This document shows, one piece after another, positions 17,148 to 25,811 of a DNA stretch of 51,296 bases. Origin of the DNA: Alkalibacterium putridalgicola (GTDB taxonomy: Bacteria > Bacillota > Bacilli > Lactobacillales > Carnobacteriaceae_A). Below the pieces are notes generated by a model. That model saw nothing but the letters and a program-made list of their open reading frames with translations. It was not told the DNA's origin and made no database searches. Each line of letters starts with the position of its first letter. Position 1 is the first letter of the stretch. The position numbers were made by a program, and so were the translations under genes. Location: the NCBI RefSeq assembly GCF_900109825.1, contig NZ_FOBL01000020.1:1-51296 (forward strand), written 5' to 3'.

Positions 17148-17894
17148 TTATAACTTATTCAGCTTTTCAAAGGCATTGTCCTGCGGTTCATAGCCCAGTT
17201 TCACTTTGGCAGAATGAATATCCAGACGAGGGAAGGTATTATTCGAAATACCATTGACCAGCAGATACGGTTCAAGAAGCTCTGCCTCCAGACAACGGTC
17301 GATCAGGTGATTCATATCCCTGGCTGAGAAATACATAGCCATGCCGTTAAAGTCGCTGTCAGGATCCAGCTCTGAATCATCTGATTTATAATCCCCGATG
17401 CGGATACCGATGGACTCGATACCTTTATTGAAGGCATAGTAGCTTGCCAGGGCCTCGATATACACTTTTGAAACACCGTATAAATCATCCGGTCGTGGCT
17501 GGTCTGTTGTCTTGACCTGGACGTTATCCGGATAGGCATCGCTGGCGTGGATGGAGCTGGCAAAAATGATTCGTTTCAACTTGGATGCGTCCATTGCCTT
17601 TTTATAAAGGTTCTGCGGCAGCACATAGTTCAAACCAACCAGTTCATCGTAAAAATCAGCGTCTGGATCCGGATTAGCGGCAAGTTGAATGACATACTCG
17701 ACATCATCAAGCAACCCATCCCAGGCCTCCAACTCAATGAGATCGTCCTTAATGATCTCAACACCCTGTTTCAAGTCTTCCGGAAAGGATGAAAAATCGA
17801 TATCTACAAGCACCAAATCGTGTTTTCCTTTCAAGTGTCTGGTCAGATTGGTACCGATCGTGCCCGTCGCACCCGTTATTAAAATCCTGCTCAT
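17148..17894 (-). CDS. NAD(P)-dependent epimerase/dehydratase (extended SDR)
   Basis: 248 aa. The start is set by AAGGAGG 6 nt before the Met of MSRILITG; the open frame is 17 codons longer. The Rossmann loop GATGTIGTNL is at residues 7-16, VLVDID marks NAD binding, and LAAN is near 69. The Ser of ASSIHAS (about 110) and YGVSK (Tyr-x-x-x-Lys, about 137-141) form the catalytic set. The domain order resembles uronate dehydrogenase-like and small sugar-nucleotide SDRs. The substrate cannot be named. It is monocistronic and converges on the gal operon. Confidence 0.85.
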   Translation of the reverse strand: MSRILITGATGTIGTNLTRHLKGKHDLVLVDIDFSSFPEDLKQGVEIIKDDLIELEAWDGLLDDVEYVIQLAANPDPDADFYDELVGLNYVLPQNLYKKAMDASKLKRIIFASSIHASDAYPDNVQVKTTDQPRPDDLYGVSKVYIEALASYYAFNKGIESIGIRIGDYKSDDSELDPDSDFNGMAMYFSARDMNHLIDRCLEAELLEPYLLVNGISNNTFPRLDIHSAKVKLGYEPQDNAFEKLNKL

Positions 17895-17969
17895 GTCGAT
17901 CCTCCTTGGATACTTTATGGAAATAAGGACTCCACCCTTAGACAACTAAGGATGGAGAGTAGTTGAAAC

Positions 17970-18167
17970 TTATCTACGGTTTTTGTCGTCTTCTTTGGCT
18001 TCGCCAACAGCTTCATGTGCGTGACCTTCAGCTTTCTGGGCCTTGCCTTCAGCTTGCTTTCCTAAGTCATCGGTTGCGCCACCGTAAGCGTCTTTGGCTG
18101 CTCCGACTGCCTTGTCTTTGGCACCTTCTGCTTTATGCTTCAAACTTTCTTTGTTTTCATCAGTCAT
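17970..18167 (-). CDS. CsbD-family stress protein
   Basis: 65 aa, highly charged and Ala/Gly-rich, with the CsbD-like pattern of repeated AEGAKDKAVGAAKDAYGG and GKAQKAEGHAHEAVGEAK. It is probably intrinsically disordered or amphipathic. The start MTDENKE at 18167 has AAGGAG about 10 nt upstream. CsbD proteins are general-stress proteins of unknown mechanism, sigma-B controlled in B. subtilis. Here a housekeeping-type promoter is visible (next entry). Confidence 0.88.
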   Translation of the reverse strand: MTDENKESLKHKAEGAKDKAVGAAKDAYGGATDDLGKQAEGKAQKAEGHAHEAVGEAKEDDKNRR

Positions 18168-18206
18168 ATACACTCGCTCCTTCTTCATCGAATTTTGTTC
18201 ACTTTT

Positions 18207-18235
18207 ATTGTATGATGCGAAATGATTATTTGCAA
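18207..18235 (-). promoter_or_regulatory. sigma-A-type promoter of the CsbD gene
   Basis: Read on the minus strand: -35 TTGCAA (18235-18230), 17-bp spacer, -10 TACAAT (18212-18207), about 40 bp before the start codon. Confidence 0.65.
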
Positions 18236-18329
18236 AAGATATGGCTGTATCCCGTCGGAATCGTTTCTCAAAGGCGTCAGATTGTGCTAAACTTAATCTA
18301 AATAGATTGATGACCAGAGGAGTCTAAGA

Positions 18330-19058
18330 ATGAGAATATTGGCTATAGATACATCTAACCAGTTAATGTCTGTCGCTTTGCTCGATGATGACCGATTGAT
18401 CATCGAACGGACAGTCAACGTGAAACGTAATCACAGTATTCAGCTGATGCCGGCGATCGAGGAAATGATGAAAGAAGCGGAATGGAGACCCAAAGATCTG
18501 ACACGCATCGTCGTGGCTAAAGGTCCGGGATCTTATACCGGCGTACGTATCGGAGTTACGGTCGCCAAGACTCTTGCCTTTAGTCTGGATATCGAACTTG
18601 TCGGCGTGTCCAGCCTGGAAGTCCTGGCCGCAAACGGAGCTCAGATAGAAGGTTCGTATTGTATACCGCTGTTTGATGCACGACGCGGCAATATATATAC
18701 AGGCCTGTATCAGTATCAGGACAATACGCTTGTCCAGGTGGAAAAAGACACCCACATCTCAGCAGAGCAGTGGGCGAAATACTTAAAACAGCTGGATGGT
18801 CCCCTTCAGCTGCTGGGTGAAGACAGACTCAAACATATGGAGTTATTCGAGGAAGAATGTGGAGAAAGACTGATCGAACTGCCTTCCAGCCGACATTTTG
18901 CTCGCGCAAGCGTCCTGGCAGAACGCGGGAAAAACCGTGAACCTGAAAACAAACATGTATTTGAACCGGAATATCTGAAGCTGGCAGAGGCAGAACAGAA
19001 CTGGATGGAGGCACATCCTGACTTTAAACAAGGAGGCGGGTGGATTGAAAAACTTTAA
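18330..19058 (+). CDS. tsaB: tRNA t6A biosynthesis protein TsaB
   Basis: 242 aa, ASKHA fold. The N-terminus MRILAIDTSNQLMSVAL and the KGPGSYTGVRIGVTVAKTLAF motif (near 64-84) identify TsaB (YeaZ), the partner that activates TsaD in making threonylcarbamoyladenosine-37 in tRNAs reading ANN codons. AGAGGAG lies upstream. The gene overlaps rimI by 14 nt and opens the tsaB-rimI-GNAT-tsaD unit. Confidence 0.96.
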   Translation: MRILAIDTSNQLMSVALLDDDRLIIERTVNVKRNHSIQLMPAIEEMMKEAEWRPKDLTRIVVAKGPGSYTGVRIGVTVAKTLAFSLDIELVGVSSLEVLAANGAQIEGSYCIPLFDARRGNIYTGLYQYQDNTLVQVEKDTHISAEQWAKYLKQLDGPLQLLGEDRLKHMELFEEECGERLIELPSSRHFARASVLAERGKNREPENKHVFEPEYLKLAEAEQNWMEAHPDFKQGGGWIEKL

Positions 19059-19644
19059 GGAATGGATATCTGAAAGAGTAGCCAAGTCAACGACTAAATC
19101 GTTTTTACCCATTTCAACCCGAGTAAAACTTCACCAGCCTTTTTATGGTCTCTCTGACGAGCATTTTTTAAAAGCAAAGATAGCAGATGAGGGAGACGTC
19201 GATGGTATCCTTCAGATCGAACGCCTTTGTTATAATGGCCTGACGCCCTGGAATCGTACAGCCGTTTTGCATGAAATCCGCTATAATAAAAATGCTTTCT
19301 ATATCGTCATATATGACGATGACAAACCGGTCGCCTTCGTAGGTGCCTGGTTCGTGACACAGGAAGCTCATATCACCAATATAGCTACGATTCCTGCCTA
19401 TGAGAAAAAAGGCATAGCAACGTACTTACTGAAAGAAATTATTCGACTCGCACAGGAAGAGGGTATTGAAAAAGTGACACTGGAAGTGAGAGTATCCAAC
19501 GATACTGCTCAGAGTCTGTATCGTACCCTTGGCTTTGAAGAAGGCCGAGTGAAAAAAGGATATTATGCAAGAGACCATGAAGATGCACTCGAAATGGTCC
19601 GTCCGCTCGCTGATCCCACTGAAGAGTCGATCTATGAAGAATGA
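19045..19644 (+). CDS. rimI: ribosomal-protein alanine N-acetyltransferase RimI-like
   Basis: 199 aa. The start is TTG at 19045, fixed by AAGGAGG 9 nt upstream and by the overlap with tsaB. About 45 N-terminal residues precede a GNAT domain. Its acetyl-CoA motif is IPAYEKKGIATYLLKEI (near 113-129), followed by LEVRVSNDTAQSLYRTLGFEEGRVKKGYY, the RimI signature. RimI acetylates the N-terminus of ribosomal protein S18 in E. coli; in Firmicutes the target is less certain. It sits between tsaB and tsaD as in many Firmicutes. Confidence 0.88.
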   Translation: MKNFKEWISERVAKSTTKSFLPISTRVKLHQPFYGLSDEHFLKAKIADEGDVDGILQIERLCYNGLTPWNRTAVLHEIRYNKNAFYIVIYDDDKPVAFVGAWFVTQEAHITNIATIPAYEKKGIATYLLKEIIRLAQEEGIEKVTLEVRVSNDTAQSLYRTLGFEEGRVKKGYYARDHEDALEMVRPLADPTEESIYEE

Positions 19645-20167
19645 TCAGGACAGGAAGAAAATACAGCCGATCATACGGCGGTATGATTTCAATGAAGAAA
19701 ATTACGAGCGATTCTACGACATTGCCGATCAGTCCTTCCGATATGGGGCACCGTGGACGTACAAGCAGTATAAGGAAACCTTAGGCAGAGAGGATCTGGT
19801 TTTTTTCGTCGCAGAAGTGGATGGACAGCTTGTCGGGTACATTGGAGGCAAGCTGCTTCTGGATGAAGCTGAAATCTATACGATCGTCGTGTCCAAGAGA
19901 TTTCAGAAGAAAAAAATCGCCCGTGCTTTACTTAAGCGGTTCAAAGAAGAATGCCGGATAAAAGGGGTCGAAGCGATCTTCCTGGAGGTCAGAAAGTCCA
20001 ATAAGAAGGCGCGATCTTTTTACAGAAAGAATCAGTTCGATGTGATTTCTTCTAGAACAGACTATTACACAGAGCCGGGGGAAGATGCGCTCGTTATGAA
20101 ATGCAGAATGAGAAAGAAGGAAGAGAATGGAAAAGAAGCTGATATTAGCGATAGAGACAAGTTGTGA
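19634..20167 (+). CDS. second RimI-like GNAT acetyltransferase
   Basis: 177 aa. The start at 19634 overlaps the rimI stop by 11 nt. The GNAT core has [19 protein letters not shown] (near 99-117) in place of the usual Q/R-x-x-G-x-G/A; here the motif reads QKKKIA, so a conserved glycine is replaced by lysine. Then comes [21 protein letters not shown], close to the RimI pattern. It looks like a diverged duplicate of the preceding gene. The C-terminal 41 nt overlap tsaD. Whether the altered acetyl-CoA loop still works is unclear. Confidence 0.8.
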   Translation: MKNDQDRKKIQPIIRRYDFNEENYERFYDIADQSFRYGAPWTYKQYKETLGREDLVFFVAEVDGQLVGYIGGKLLLDEAEIYTIVVSKRFQKKKIARALLKRFKEECRIKGVEAIFLEVRKSNKKARSFYRKNQFDVISSRTDYYTEPGEDALVMKCRMRKKEENGKEADISDRDKL

Positions 20168-21137
20168 TGAAACAAGTGCGGCCGTTATCGAAAACGGACA
20201 GACGATTCTATCAAATATTGTCGCTTCGCAGATCAAAAGTCACCAGCGGTTTGGCGGCGTCGTACCGGAAATCGCCAGCCGGCACCATGTCGAGCAGATC
20301 ACGCTGATCATTGAAGAGGCGCTGGAAAAGGCCGACGTCTCTTATGATGAGCTCGATGCTGTGGCGGTCACTGAAGGCCCCGGCTTAGTCGGCGCTCTTT
20401 TGATCGGTGTGAATGCGGCCAAAGCGATTGCGTTTGCTCACGATCTGCCGCTGATCGCCGTCAATCACATCAAAGGACATATTTTTGCAAACCAGTTAGT
20501 CACGCCTCTTGAATTCCCGCTGCTGTCCTTAGTGGTTAGTGGAGGGCATACGGAACTTCTCTATATGGCATCTGAAGATTCTTATGAGATCGTTGGAGAA
20601 ACACGTGATGATGCCGCTGGTGAAGCATACGATAAGATAGGGCGCGTGCTGGGTGTCCCTTACCCAGGCGGTAAACATATCGATCAGATGGCTCATGAAG
20701 GGAAAGATACGTATGAATTTCCGCGGGCAATGATCCAGGATGATAATTTCGATTTCAGTTTCAGTGGATTGAAAAGTTCGTTCATCAATACCGTCCATAA
20801 TGCGAAGCAGAAAAATGAGGAAATCAACGCCAATGATCTGGCCGCAAGTTTTCAGGCTGCTGTGATCGATGTACTTGTCGACAAGACGATACGGGCAGCC
20901 AAGGAGAAAAATGTCAGACAGCTGATCCTGGCTGGGGGAGTGGCTGCCAACAAAGGTCTGCGCACCGCTTTGGAGAAAGCAGTGTCTGAAGAACTGACCG
21001 ATGTGGAACTGCTTATCCCGCCGCTCGAATTGTGCGGAGATAATGCCGCAATGATCGGCGCTGCTGCATATGTTCAGCTTAAAAACAATAATTACGCTGA
21101 TTTTTCACTAAACGGCAGACCAGGATTATCAGTATAA
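20127..21137 (+). CDS. tsaD: tRNA t6A transferase TsaD
   Basis: 336 aa, full length. It transfers the threonylcarbamoyl group to A37 of t[14 protein letters not shown] is at residues 9-19, and the metal ligands are HIKGH near 113-117 and the late Asp in [11 protein letters not shown] near 297-307. GGHTEL and [12 protein letters not shown] are further signatures. AAGAAGGAAGAG precedes the start inside the upstream gene, so translation is probably coupled. It ends the operon and is followed by a terminator and hairpin array C. Confidence 0.97.
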   Translation: MEKKLILAIETSCDETSAAVIENGQTILSNIVASQIKSHQRFGGVVPEIASRHHVEQITLIIEEALEKADVSYDELDAVAVTEGPGLVGALLIGVNAAKAIAFAHDLPLIAVNHIKGHIFANQLVTPLEFPLLSLVVSGGHTELLYMASEDSYEIVGETRDDAAGEAYDKIGRVLGVPYPGGKHIDQMAHEGKDTYEFPRAMIQDDNFDFSFSGLKSSFINTVHNAKQKNEEINANDLAASFQAAVIDVLVDKTIRAAKEKNVRQLILAGGVAANKGLRTALEKAVSEELTDVELLIPPLELCGDNAAMIGAAAYVQLKNNNYADFSLNGRPGLSV

Positions 21138-21164
21138 GGTAGATTATCTATATTAACTGATTTT

Positions 21165-21210
21165 CAGCAGCGATGTATCCGGTATTTTTTGATACATTGC
21201 TGTCTTTTTA
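21165..21210 (+). terminator. terminator after tsaD
   Basis: CAGCGATGTATC (21168-21179) pairs with GATACATTGCTG (21191-21202), followed by TCTTTTTAT. Confidence 0.82.
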
Positions 21211-21225
21211 TATCTATCTACGATT

Positions 21226-21530
21226 GCGTGCCCTTCCTGAAGAGTGAGGAGCAGTGGAGGTCACGCAAAAGGAAAATGCGTGCCCTTCGAGAAGTTTAGG
21301 AAGCGGTGAAAGTCACGGAAAAGTGAATTGCGTGCCCTTCACGAGATTTAGGAAGCAGTGAAGGTAACGCAAAAGGAAATTGCTTGCCCTTCACGAGATT
21401 TAGAAAGCAGCGAAGGTAACGCAAAAAGGAAATTGCGTGCCCTTCACGAGATTTACGAAGTAATAAAGGTCACACAAATGACCAGAGAGTGACCTTTAAG
21501 GAGATTGCGGAGCTGTGAAGGGCACTCTCT
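21226..21530. repeat. hairpin array C: five 41-nt units plus one inverted unit, 52-bp period
   Basis: Units start at 21226, 21278, 21330, 21382 and 21435. Each is 41 nt with left arm GCGTGCCCTTC and right arm GAAGGTCACGC or GAAGGTAACGC; spacers are 11-12 nt (AAAAGGAAATT type). A sixth element (about 21490-21530) reads GAGTGACCTTT...GAAGGGCACTC, the same arms in inverted order. It shares arms with array A but has different loops and spacers. It lies between the terminators of tsaD (+) and the ABC-F gene (-). Confidence 0.92.
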
Positions 21531-21563
21531 AAACATAAAAACCAATAAAAGATCAGAAAATAA

Positions 21564-21612
21564 TGAAAGCAGCAGATCAGGAGAGGGTACTTCCTGATCT
21601 GCTGCTTTTTCA
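21564..21612 (-). terminator. terminator of the ABC-F gene
   Basis: AAAGCAGCAGATCAGGA (21566-21582) pairs with TCCTGATCTGCTGCTTT (21592-21608). It is flanked by A and T runs on both sides. Confidence 0.9.
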
Positions 21613-21613
21613 A

Positions 21614-23566
21614 TTAATTCAAAGCGTCTAAGGCGAGCTGTTTTTCTTCCCATTCCTCAAGTAAGGTTTCTTGTTTGGACTGCAATTCCTGATTTTTTTT
21701 GGCGAGACGTTCGAGCTCTTCAAAATCATTGGATATCTCCGGTTCACTCAAGGCTTCCTGGACAGACTGTATCTTATCTTCCAGTTCTTCGAGTTCATCT
21801 TCGATAGCTTGAACAGCACGTTCAAGCTTCCGCTGATTCTTCTGATTCTCTTTCTGTGCTTCAAACGATTGTTTCGTGGTTGAAGGAGAAGAATCACTCT
21901 GTCCGTCTTCCTCTTCTTTTTCAGAAGACGTCAGTTGTTCCAGGGCTTCGAGCTCGGCTTTCTTTTGAAGGTAATAATCGTAGTCCCCAAGATAGACATC
22001 AGCGCCATTTTCGTTCAACTCAATGACTTTTGTGGCCAGACGGTTAATAAAGTAACGGTCATGAGAGACGAACAGCAAAGTGCCTGTATAATCGATAAGG
22101 GCGTTTTCAAGGACTTCTTTTGAATCGATGTCCAGATGGTTGGTCGGTTCGTCTAAAAGCAGGAAATTATTCTTTTCCAAGGACAGTTTGGCTAAAGCCA
22201 CACGCGCTTTTTCGCCACCACTTAAAGAGGCGATGGATTTTTCGACATCATCACCGCTGAAGAGAAAAGAACCTAACAATGTTCGTATCGTCTGTTCCGG
22301 GAGACTAGGATGGTCGTCCCACACTTCATTCAATACCGTTTTCTTATTATTCAACAGATTCTGTTCCTGATCATAATATCCCAGATCGACTTTTGCTCCG
22401 TATGAAACATTACCGCCAAGAGCGGGGATCATCTGATTGACCGTTTTCAGCAGTGTCGTTTTTCCGATCCCATTGGGTCCGACGACAGCAATCGACTCCT
22501 CTTTTCGGATGTCCAGATCGATATGACTCGAGAGAGCAGTGGTTTCATATCCGATGGTCAAATCGTCAGTCTGCAGAACGATCTGTCCCGATTCTCTACC
22601 TGTCTGGAACTGGAAATGGGCGCTTTTTTCGTCATTTTGCGGCTTGGATAAAGGGTCCATTTTCTCCAGCTGTTTTCGGCGAGCCTGTGCCCGTTTTGTG
22701 GTTGAGGCACGTACGATATTTTTGTCGACAAAATCTTCGAGTTTGGCGATTTTTTTCTGCTGTTTCTCAAAGACCTTCCATTCACGTTTGATTTTTTCTG
22801 CTTTTAATTTCAGATAATTCGTATAGTTGCCCGGGAAATAATCCACGGACCCTCTGCTCACTTCGTAAACCTCGTTGATCACCTTGTCTAAAAAGTACCG
22901 GTCGTGAGAAACGATCAGGAGGGCTTTGGAATAGTTCTGCAGATACGTTTCCAGCCAGGAAAGCGTATCGATATCCAGATGGTTGGTCGGTTCATCCAGA
23001 ATCAGCAAATCTTTTTTCTCTAAAAGCAGCTGGGCAAGGGCTAGGCGTGTTTTCTGCCCGCCTGACAGATTTTGTATTGGAGTGTCATAGTCTTCTTCAT
23101 AAAACCTGAAGCCGTGAAGGACGGAACGGATCTCACTCTCGATCCCATAGCCGTTTTTTTCATGAAAAGTCAATTGCAGGGTATCGTAGCGTTTAAGCAG
23201 TTCGTCATAGTCACGGCCCGATTTTTCAAGGTCTGGATCGCTCAGCTGCGATTCGATGTCGCGCATCTGTTGCTCCATATCAAGCAGTGGTTCGGCGATT
23301 TTCATCATTTCATCCCAAATCGTCAGCGAGGAGTCGAGTCCTGTGTACTGATCAAGGTAACCGATGGTGATATCCTTTTTCTTGTGGATATTTCCGGAAT
23401 CCGGTTCTTCCCGACCGGATAATATTTCAAGCAGGGTCGTTTTGCCGGCACCGTTCCTTCCGACCAAGCCGATACGTGCGTTGTCTTTAATTTCAATGGA
23501 GACATTATCGAACAGTTTATCTGCACCGAAATAACGCGAAATTTTTTCAGTTTGTAAAAGTATCAT
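21614..23566 (-). CDS. ABC-F family ATPase (YdiF-like)
   Basis: 650 aa with two ABC domains and no membrane part. Domain 1: Walker A GRNGAGKTT (about 36-44), signature LSGGQKTRLAL, Walker B LLILDEPTNHLD. The linker of about 80 residues is rich in Lys/Glu (REWKVFEKQQKKIAKLEDFV). Domain 2: Walker A GPNGIGKTT, LSGGEKARVAL, FLLLDEPTNHLD. The C-terminal coiled coil spans about residues 540-648. ABC-F proteins act on the ribosome in translation quality control or antibiotic protection. Synteny with tsaD and rex matches B. subtilis ydiF. Resistance to a drug cannot be inferred. Confidence 0.92.
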   Translation of the reverse strand: MILLQTEKISRYFGADKLFDNVSIEIKDNARIGLVGRNGAGKTTLLEILSGREEPDSGNIHKKKDITIGYLDQYTGLDSSLTIWDEMMKIAEPLLDMEQQMRDIESQLSDPDLEKSGRDYDELLKRYDTLQLTFHEKNGYGIESEIRSVLHGFRFYEEDYDTPIQNLSGGQKTRLALAQLLLEKKDLLILDEPTNHLDIDTLSWLETYLQNYSKALLIVSHDRYFLDKVINEVYEVSRGSVDYFPGNYTNYLKLKAEKIKREWKVFEKQQKKIAKLEDFVDKNIVRASTTKRAQARRKQLEKMDPLSKPQNDEKSAHFQFQTGRESGQIVLQTDDLTIGYETTALSSHIDLDIRKEESIAVVGPNGIGKTTLLKTVNQMIPALGGNVSYGAKVDLGYYDQEQNLLNNKKTVLNEVWDDHPSLPEQTIRTLLGSFLFSGDDVEKSIASLSGGEKARVALAKLSLEKNNFLLLDEPTNHLDIDSKEVLENALIDYTGTLLFVSHDRYFINRLATKVIELNENGADVYLGDYDYYLQKKAELEALEQLTSSEKEEEDGQSDSSPSTTKQSFEAQKENQKNQRKLERAVQAIEDELEELEDKIQSVQEALSEPEISNDFEELERLAKKNQELQSKQETLLEEWEEKQLALDALN

Positions 23567-23823
23567 GTTAGTATCCTCATTTTCATAAAAATTACCTTAA
23601 TTCATCTCTTAATAGTTTAGCATACATACAGCAGATAACAATACAGGAGTCCAGTGATATAAGATTATATTGTGAATCACATTCTCAATTAAGAATTAGC
23701 TATTATCATGTACGATTGCTCACTAATCGTTTTAACGTTCATATATATACAATTTAGATGTACTCTAAAGTTTATGAATATTCTCAGATTTCAGGCTATT
23801 TTACTTTTATTTAGTAAGATTAA
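23567..23823. other. divergent control region between the ABC-F gene and rex
   Basis: AT-rich, with no open frame. It holds TTGTGAATCACATTCTCAA (23670-23688), an imperfect Rex-like inverted repeat with arms TTGTGAA/TTCTCAA and a 5-bp centre instead of 4. The minus-strand promoter of the ABC-F gene should lie near 23590-23640. Confidence 0.4.
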
Positions 23824-23871
23824 TGCTATAATAGAAAGTGGCATATTACTTATAGTTTGTGAATGCACAAA
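23824..23871 (+). promoter_or_regulatory. rex promoter and candidate Rex operator
   Basis: TGCTATAAT (23824-23832) is an extended -10 element. The palindrome TTTGTG-AATG-CACAAA (23856-23871) lies 24 bp downstream, in the early transcribed region. Its TTGTG/CACAA arms resemble Rex boxes (TTGTGAA-N4-TTCACAA), suggesting autoregulation by NADH/NAD+ state. The inner bases deviate, so binding is uncertain. Confidence 0.5.
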
Positions 23872-23940
23872 GACTGAATAAACAGTAATTTATAATGATT
23901 AAACTAAAGTTAATTTAAAATCGGATAAGGAGAATGAATG

Positions 23941-24621
23941 ATGGTTGAAAAGAAAATACCTAAAGCGACAGCGAGACGTTTGCCGCTGTACTATCGCTAT
24001 TTGAGGTTCTTATATGAAGCAGGCAAGGAACGCATCTCATCTGCCAAGTTAAGTGAAGCCGTAAAAGTGGACAGCGCAACGATCCGACGCGACTTTTCAT
24101 ATTTCGGTGCTCTAGGTAAAAGAGGTTATGGTTATGATGTTGAAGCGTTAATGAACTTTTTCAGTAAAACGCTGAATCAGGATAGACTGACCAACGTTGC
24201 CCTGATCGGTGTAGGTAATTTGGGACAGGCGTTACTGAACTATAATTTCCGCCGCAATAATAATATCCGCATCAGTGCCGGATTTGATGTCAAAGATGAG
24301 CTGATCGGAACGATCCATCAAGGTGTGCCGATCTACTCCATAGATGAAATGGTAGAACAGCTCGACCTGCAGCAGATCGATGTGGCCATCTTAACAGTGC
24401 CTTCAGAAATCGCTCAGGATATGGCCAACCAGCTGGTTGAAGGTGGAGTTAAAGGTATCATGAATTTCACGCCGATCCGTGTGACGGTGCCTAAACATAT
24501 CCGCGTCCATAATGTTGATTTGACAAATGAGCTGCAGACACTGATCTACTTTATCAATTACTATCAGGATCTGGAAAATTCAGATGACCCGGATGAACCG
24601 TTGAATGATTTTATTATCTAA
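23941..24621 (+). CDS. rex: redox-sensing repressor Rex
   Basis: 226 aa. The N-terminal winged helix ([20 protein letters not shown], then [25 protein letters not shown]) and the Rossmann loop [14 protein letters not shown] (near 91-104) are diagnostic. Rex senses the NADH/NAD+ ratio and represses fermentative and respiratory genes. ATG 23941 is preferred to 23938 because AAGGAG lies 8 nt upstream. It stands between ydiF and ydiK as in B. subtilis. Likely targets in this window include its own promoter; I found no clear Rex box before ndh2. Confidence 0.96.
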   Translation: MVEKKIPKATARRLPLYYRYLRFLYEAGKERISSAKLSEAVKVDSATIRRDFSYFGALGKRGYGYDVEALMNFFSKTLNQDRLTNVALIGVGNLGQALLNYNFRRNNNIRISAGFDVKDELIGTIHQGVPIYSIDEMVEQLDLQQIDVAILTVPSEIAQDMANQLVEGGVKGIMNFTPIRVTVPKHIRVHNVDLTNELQTLIYFINYYQDLENSDDPDEPLNDFII

Positions 24622-24630
24622 ATTGAAATT

Positions 24631-24670
24631 AAAAAAGCGTACCCGCTTGATTAGAGCGGGTACGCTTTTA
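24631..24670 (+). terminator. terminator after rex, probably bidirectional
   Basis: AAAAGCGTACCCGCT pairs with AGCGGGTACGCTTTT around a short loop; it is AT-flanked on both sides and lies between converging rex and ydiK. Confidence 0.88.
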
Positions 24671-24671
24671 G

Positions 24672-24872
24672 TTATCTCTTACTTTTTTTGATGTTGTAAT
24701 AGGCTTGCGCCAAACGTGTCCCGTTCACAAAGTCCTTTGTTGCAAAAAGGGCAAACAGATAGGAAAAGAACCCCCACCCATTTGATGAAACCGAGTCAAT
24801 GGTGAAGAAGAGGAAAAGTGCAAAGAATACATATTTAAAAACGATTTGTAGTTTAAGCTGTTTTTCTGTCAT
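24672..24872 (-). CDS. YdiK-like small membrane protein
   Basis: 66 aa with two hydrophobic segments (about residues 10-28 and 33-50) and a basic tail ending KKSKR. Size, topology and position (rex - ydiK - ydiL - groES) match B. subtilis YdiK, a DUF4305-type protein of unknown function. AGAAAGGA lies 6 nt before the start. It probably forms an operon with the CPBP gene upstream. Confidence 0.7.
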   Translation of the reverse strand: MTEKQLKLQIVFKYVFFALFLFFTIDSVSSNGWGFFSYLFALFATKDFVNGTRLAQAYYNIKKSKR

Positions 24873-24907
24873 AGTGGATCCTTTCTACATGGGAAATTTA
24901 GTCATGA

Positions 24908-25570
24908 TCAGAGGAAATATAGGTTCGCAATTACGGCCAGGGTATTCATCAGACAATGCGCAATGATCGGTGTCCAGATATTCTTGGTTTTGAAGTAAAG
25001 CCAGGAGAATACAAACCCCATGGATGAATAGACAAGTAGCAGACCGTCAAAATGGACGAAAGCAAACAATAGTGAACTGATGACCGCTGCACCGATACCG
25101 CCAGTTTTTTCAATGAGCATCCCAAAAATCGCTTTTCGAAATACGAATTCTTCCATGACCGGCCCGGCCACTCCTATGAGAAGGATGAAGACAGGGTAGT
25201 TTCTGACCACTTCGACAAGCATTTGTGTATTCTGAGACTCCATCGGTGATCCCAGCAACTGGACCTCGATGATGCTCGCCAGGTTCTGTGCAAAGAGGGC
25301 GATAAAGATACCGGCGATTCCCCATAGCAGAACGTCTTTCTTCTGCTTGTTTAGAGGTTTTTCAAATGGAAAATGCATGTGAAATCTTTTTTCGATCGCT
25401 ATCATACCGACCGCACCTAGAGTGAAGAGGACGAGTGACGGTGTCAAAAATCCTATCGTTCCTAATGATTCAGGTAGAAAGACAGGAATGACCCCTGCCA
25501 GGACTTGAACAAGCAGGAAAAGTATGATGATACGTGTTGCCGCTTTTTTATTTAAAGTGATTTGATCCAT
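24908..25570 (-). CDS. CPBP-family intramembrane metalloprotease (YdiL-like)
   Basis: 220 aa with about six to seven membrane helices. The Abi/CAAX protease signature appears as GPVMEEFVFRKAIFG (EExxxR, near 135-149), followed by FAFVHFDG (FxxxH) and a late AHCLMN (near 206). These residues form the glutamate/histidine site of Rce1-type proteases. The start at 25570 (MDQITL) is favoured by AAAGGA 8 nt upstream; the ATG three codons earlier is too close to it. Position before groESL matches ydiL. The substrate is unknown. Confidence 0.85.
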   Translation of the reverse strand: MDQITLNKKAATRIIILFLLVQVLAGVIPVFLPESLGTIGFLTPSLVLFTLGAVGMIAIEKRFHMHFPFEKPLNKQKKDVLLWGIAGIFIALFAQNLASIIEVQLLGSPMESQNTQMLVEVVRNYPVFILLIGVAGPVMEEFVFRKAIFGMLIEKTGGIGAAVISSLLFAFVHFDGLLLVYSSMGFVFSWLYFKTKNIWTPIIAHCLMNTLAVIANLYFL

Positions 25571-25670
25571 TAAAGTCATCCTTTGTTTGTTATATACAAT
25601 ACTAGTAATTTAACACAAATAGAGGTCCGTTTCCACACAAGGAAAAATGAATGTTTTTTTGAGATAGGGC

Positions 25671-25699
25671 TTGCAAGATCATTCTGTTTTGAATATACT
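25671..25699 (+). promoter_or_regulatory. sigma-A promoter of groESL
   Basis: -35 TTGCAA (25671-25676), 17-bp spacer, -10 TATACT (25694-25699). The CIRCE element starts 12 bp after the -10, covering the start of transcription. Confidence 0.85.
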
Positions 25700-25710
25700 T
25701 AGAATTGGAG

Positions 25711-25737
25711 TTAGCACTCGACTGGTTAGAGTGCTAA
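25711..25737 (+). promoter_or_regulatory. CIRCE operator (HrcA site)
   Basis: TTAGCACTC - 9 bp - GAGTGCTAA is the consensus CIRCE inverted repeat without a mismatch. It predicts HrcA-mediated heat-shock control of groESL. hrcA itself is not in the window. Confidence 0.97.
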
Positions 25738-25811
25738 AACTCACTTATTCACTAGCTGATAGTGAAAAAAATAAGACAAAACAAACAATTTACTTATGGA
25801 GGGATTACATT

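Noticed and set aside
23670-23688. A confident Rex box in the rex/ABC-F divergent region
   Set aside because: Arms are imperfect and the centre is 5 bp rather than 4; kept only as a weak candidate.
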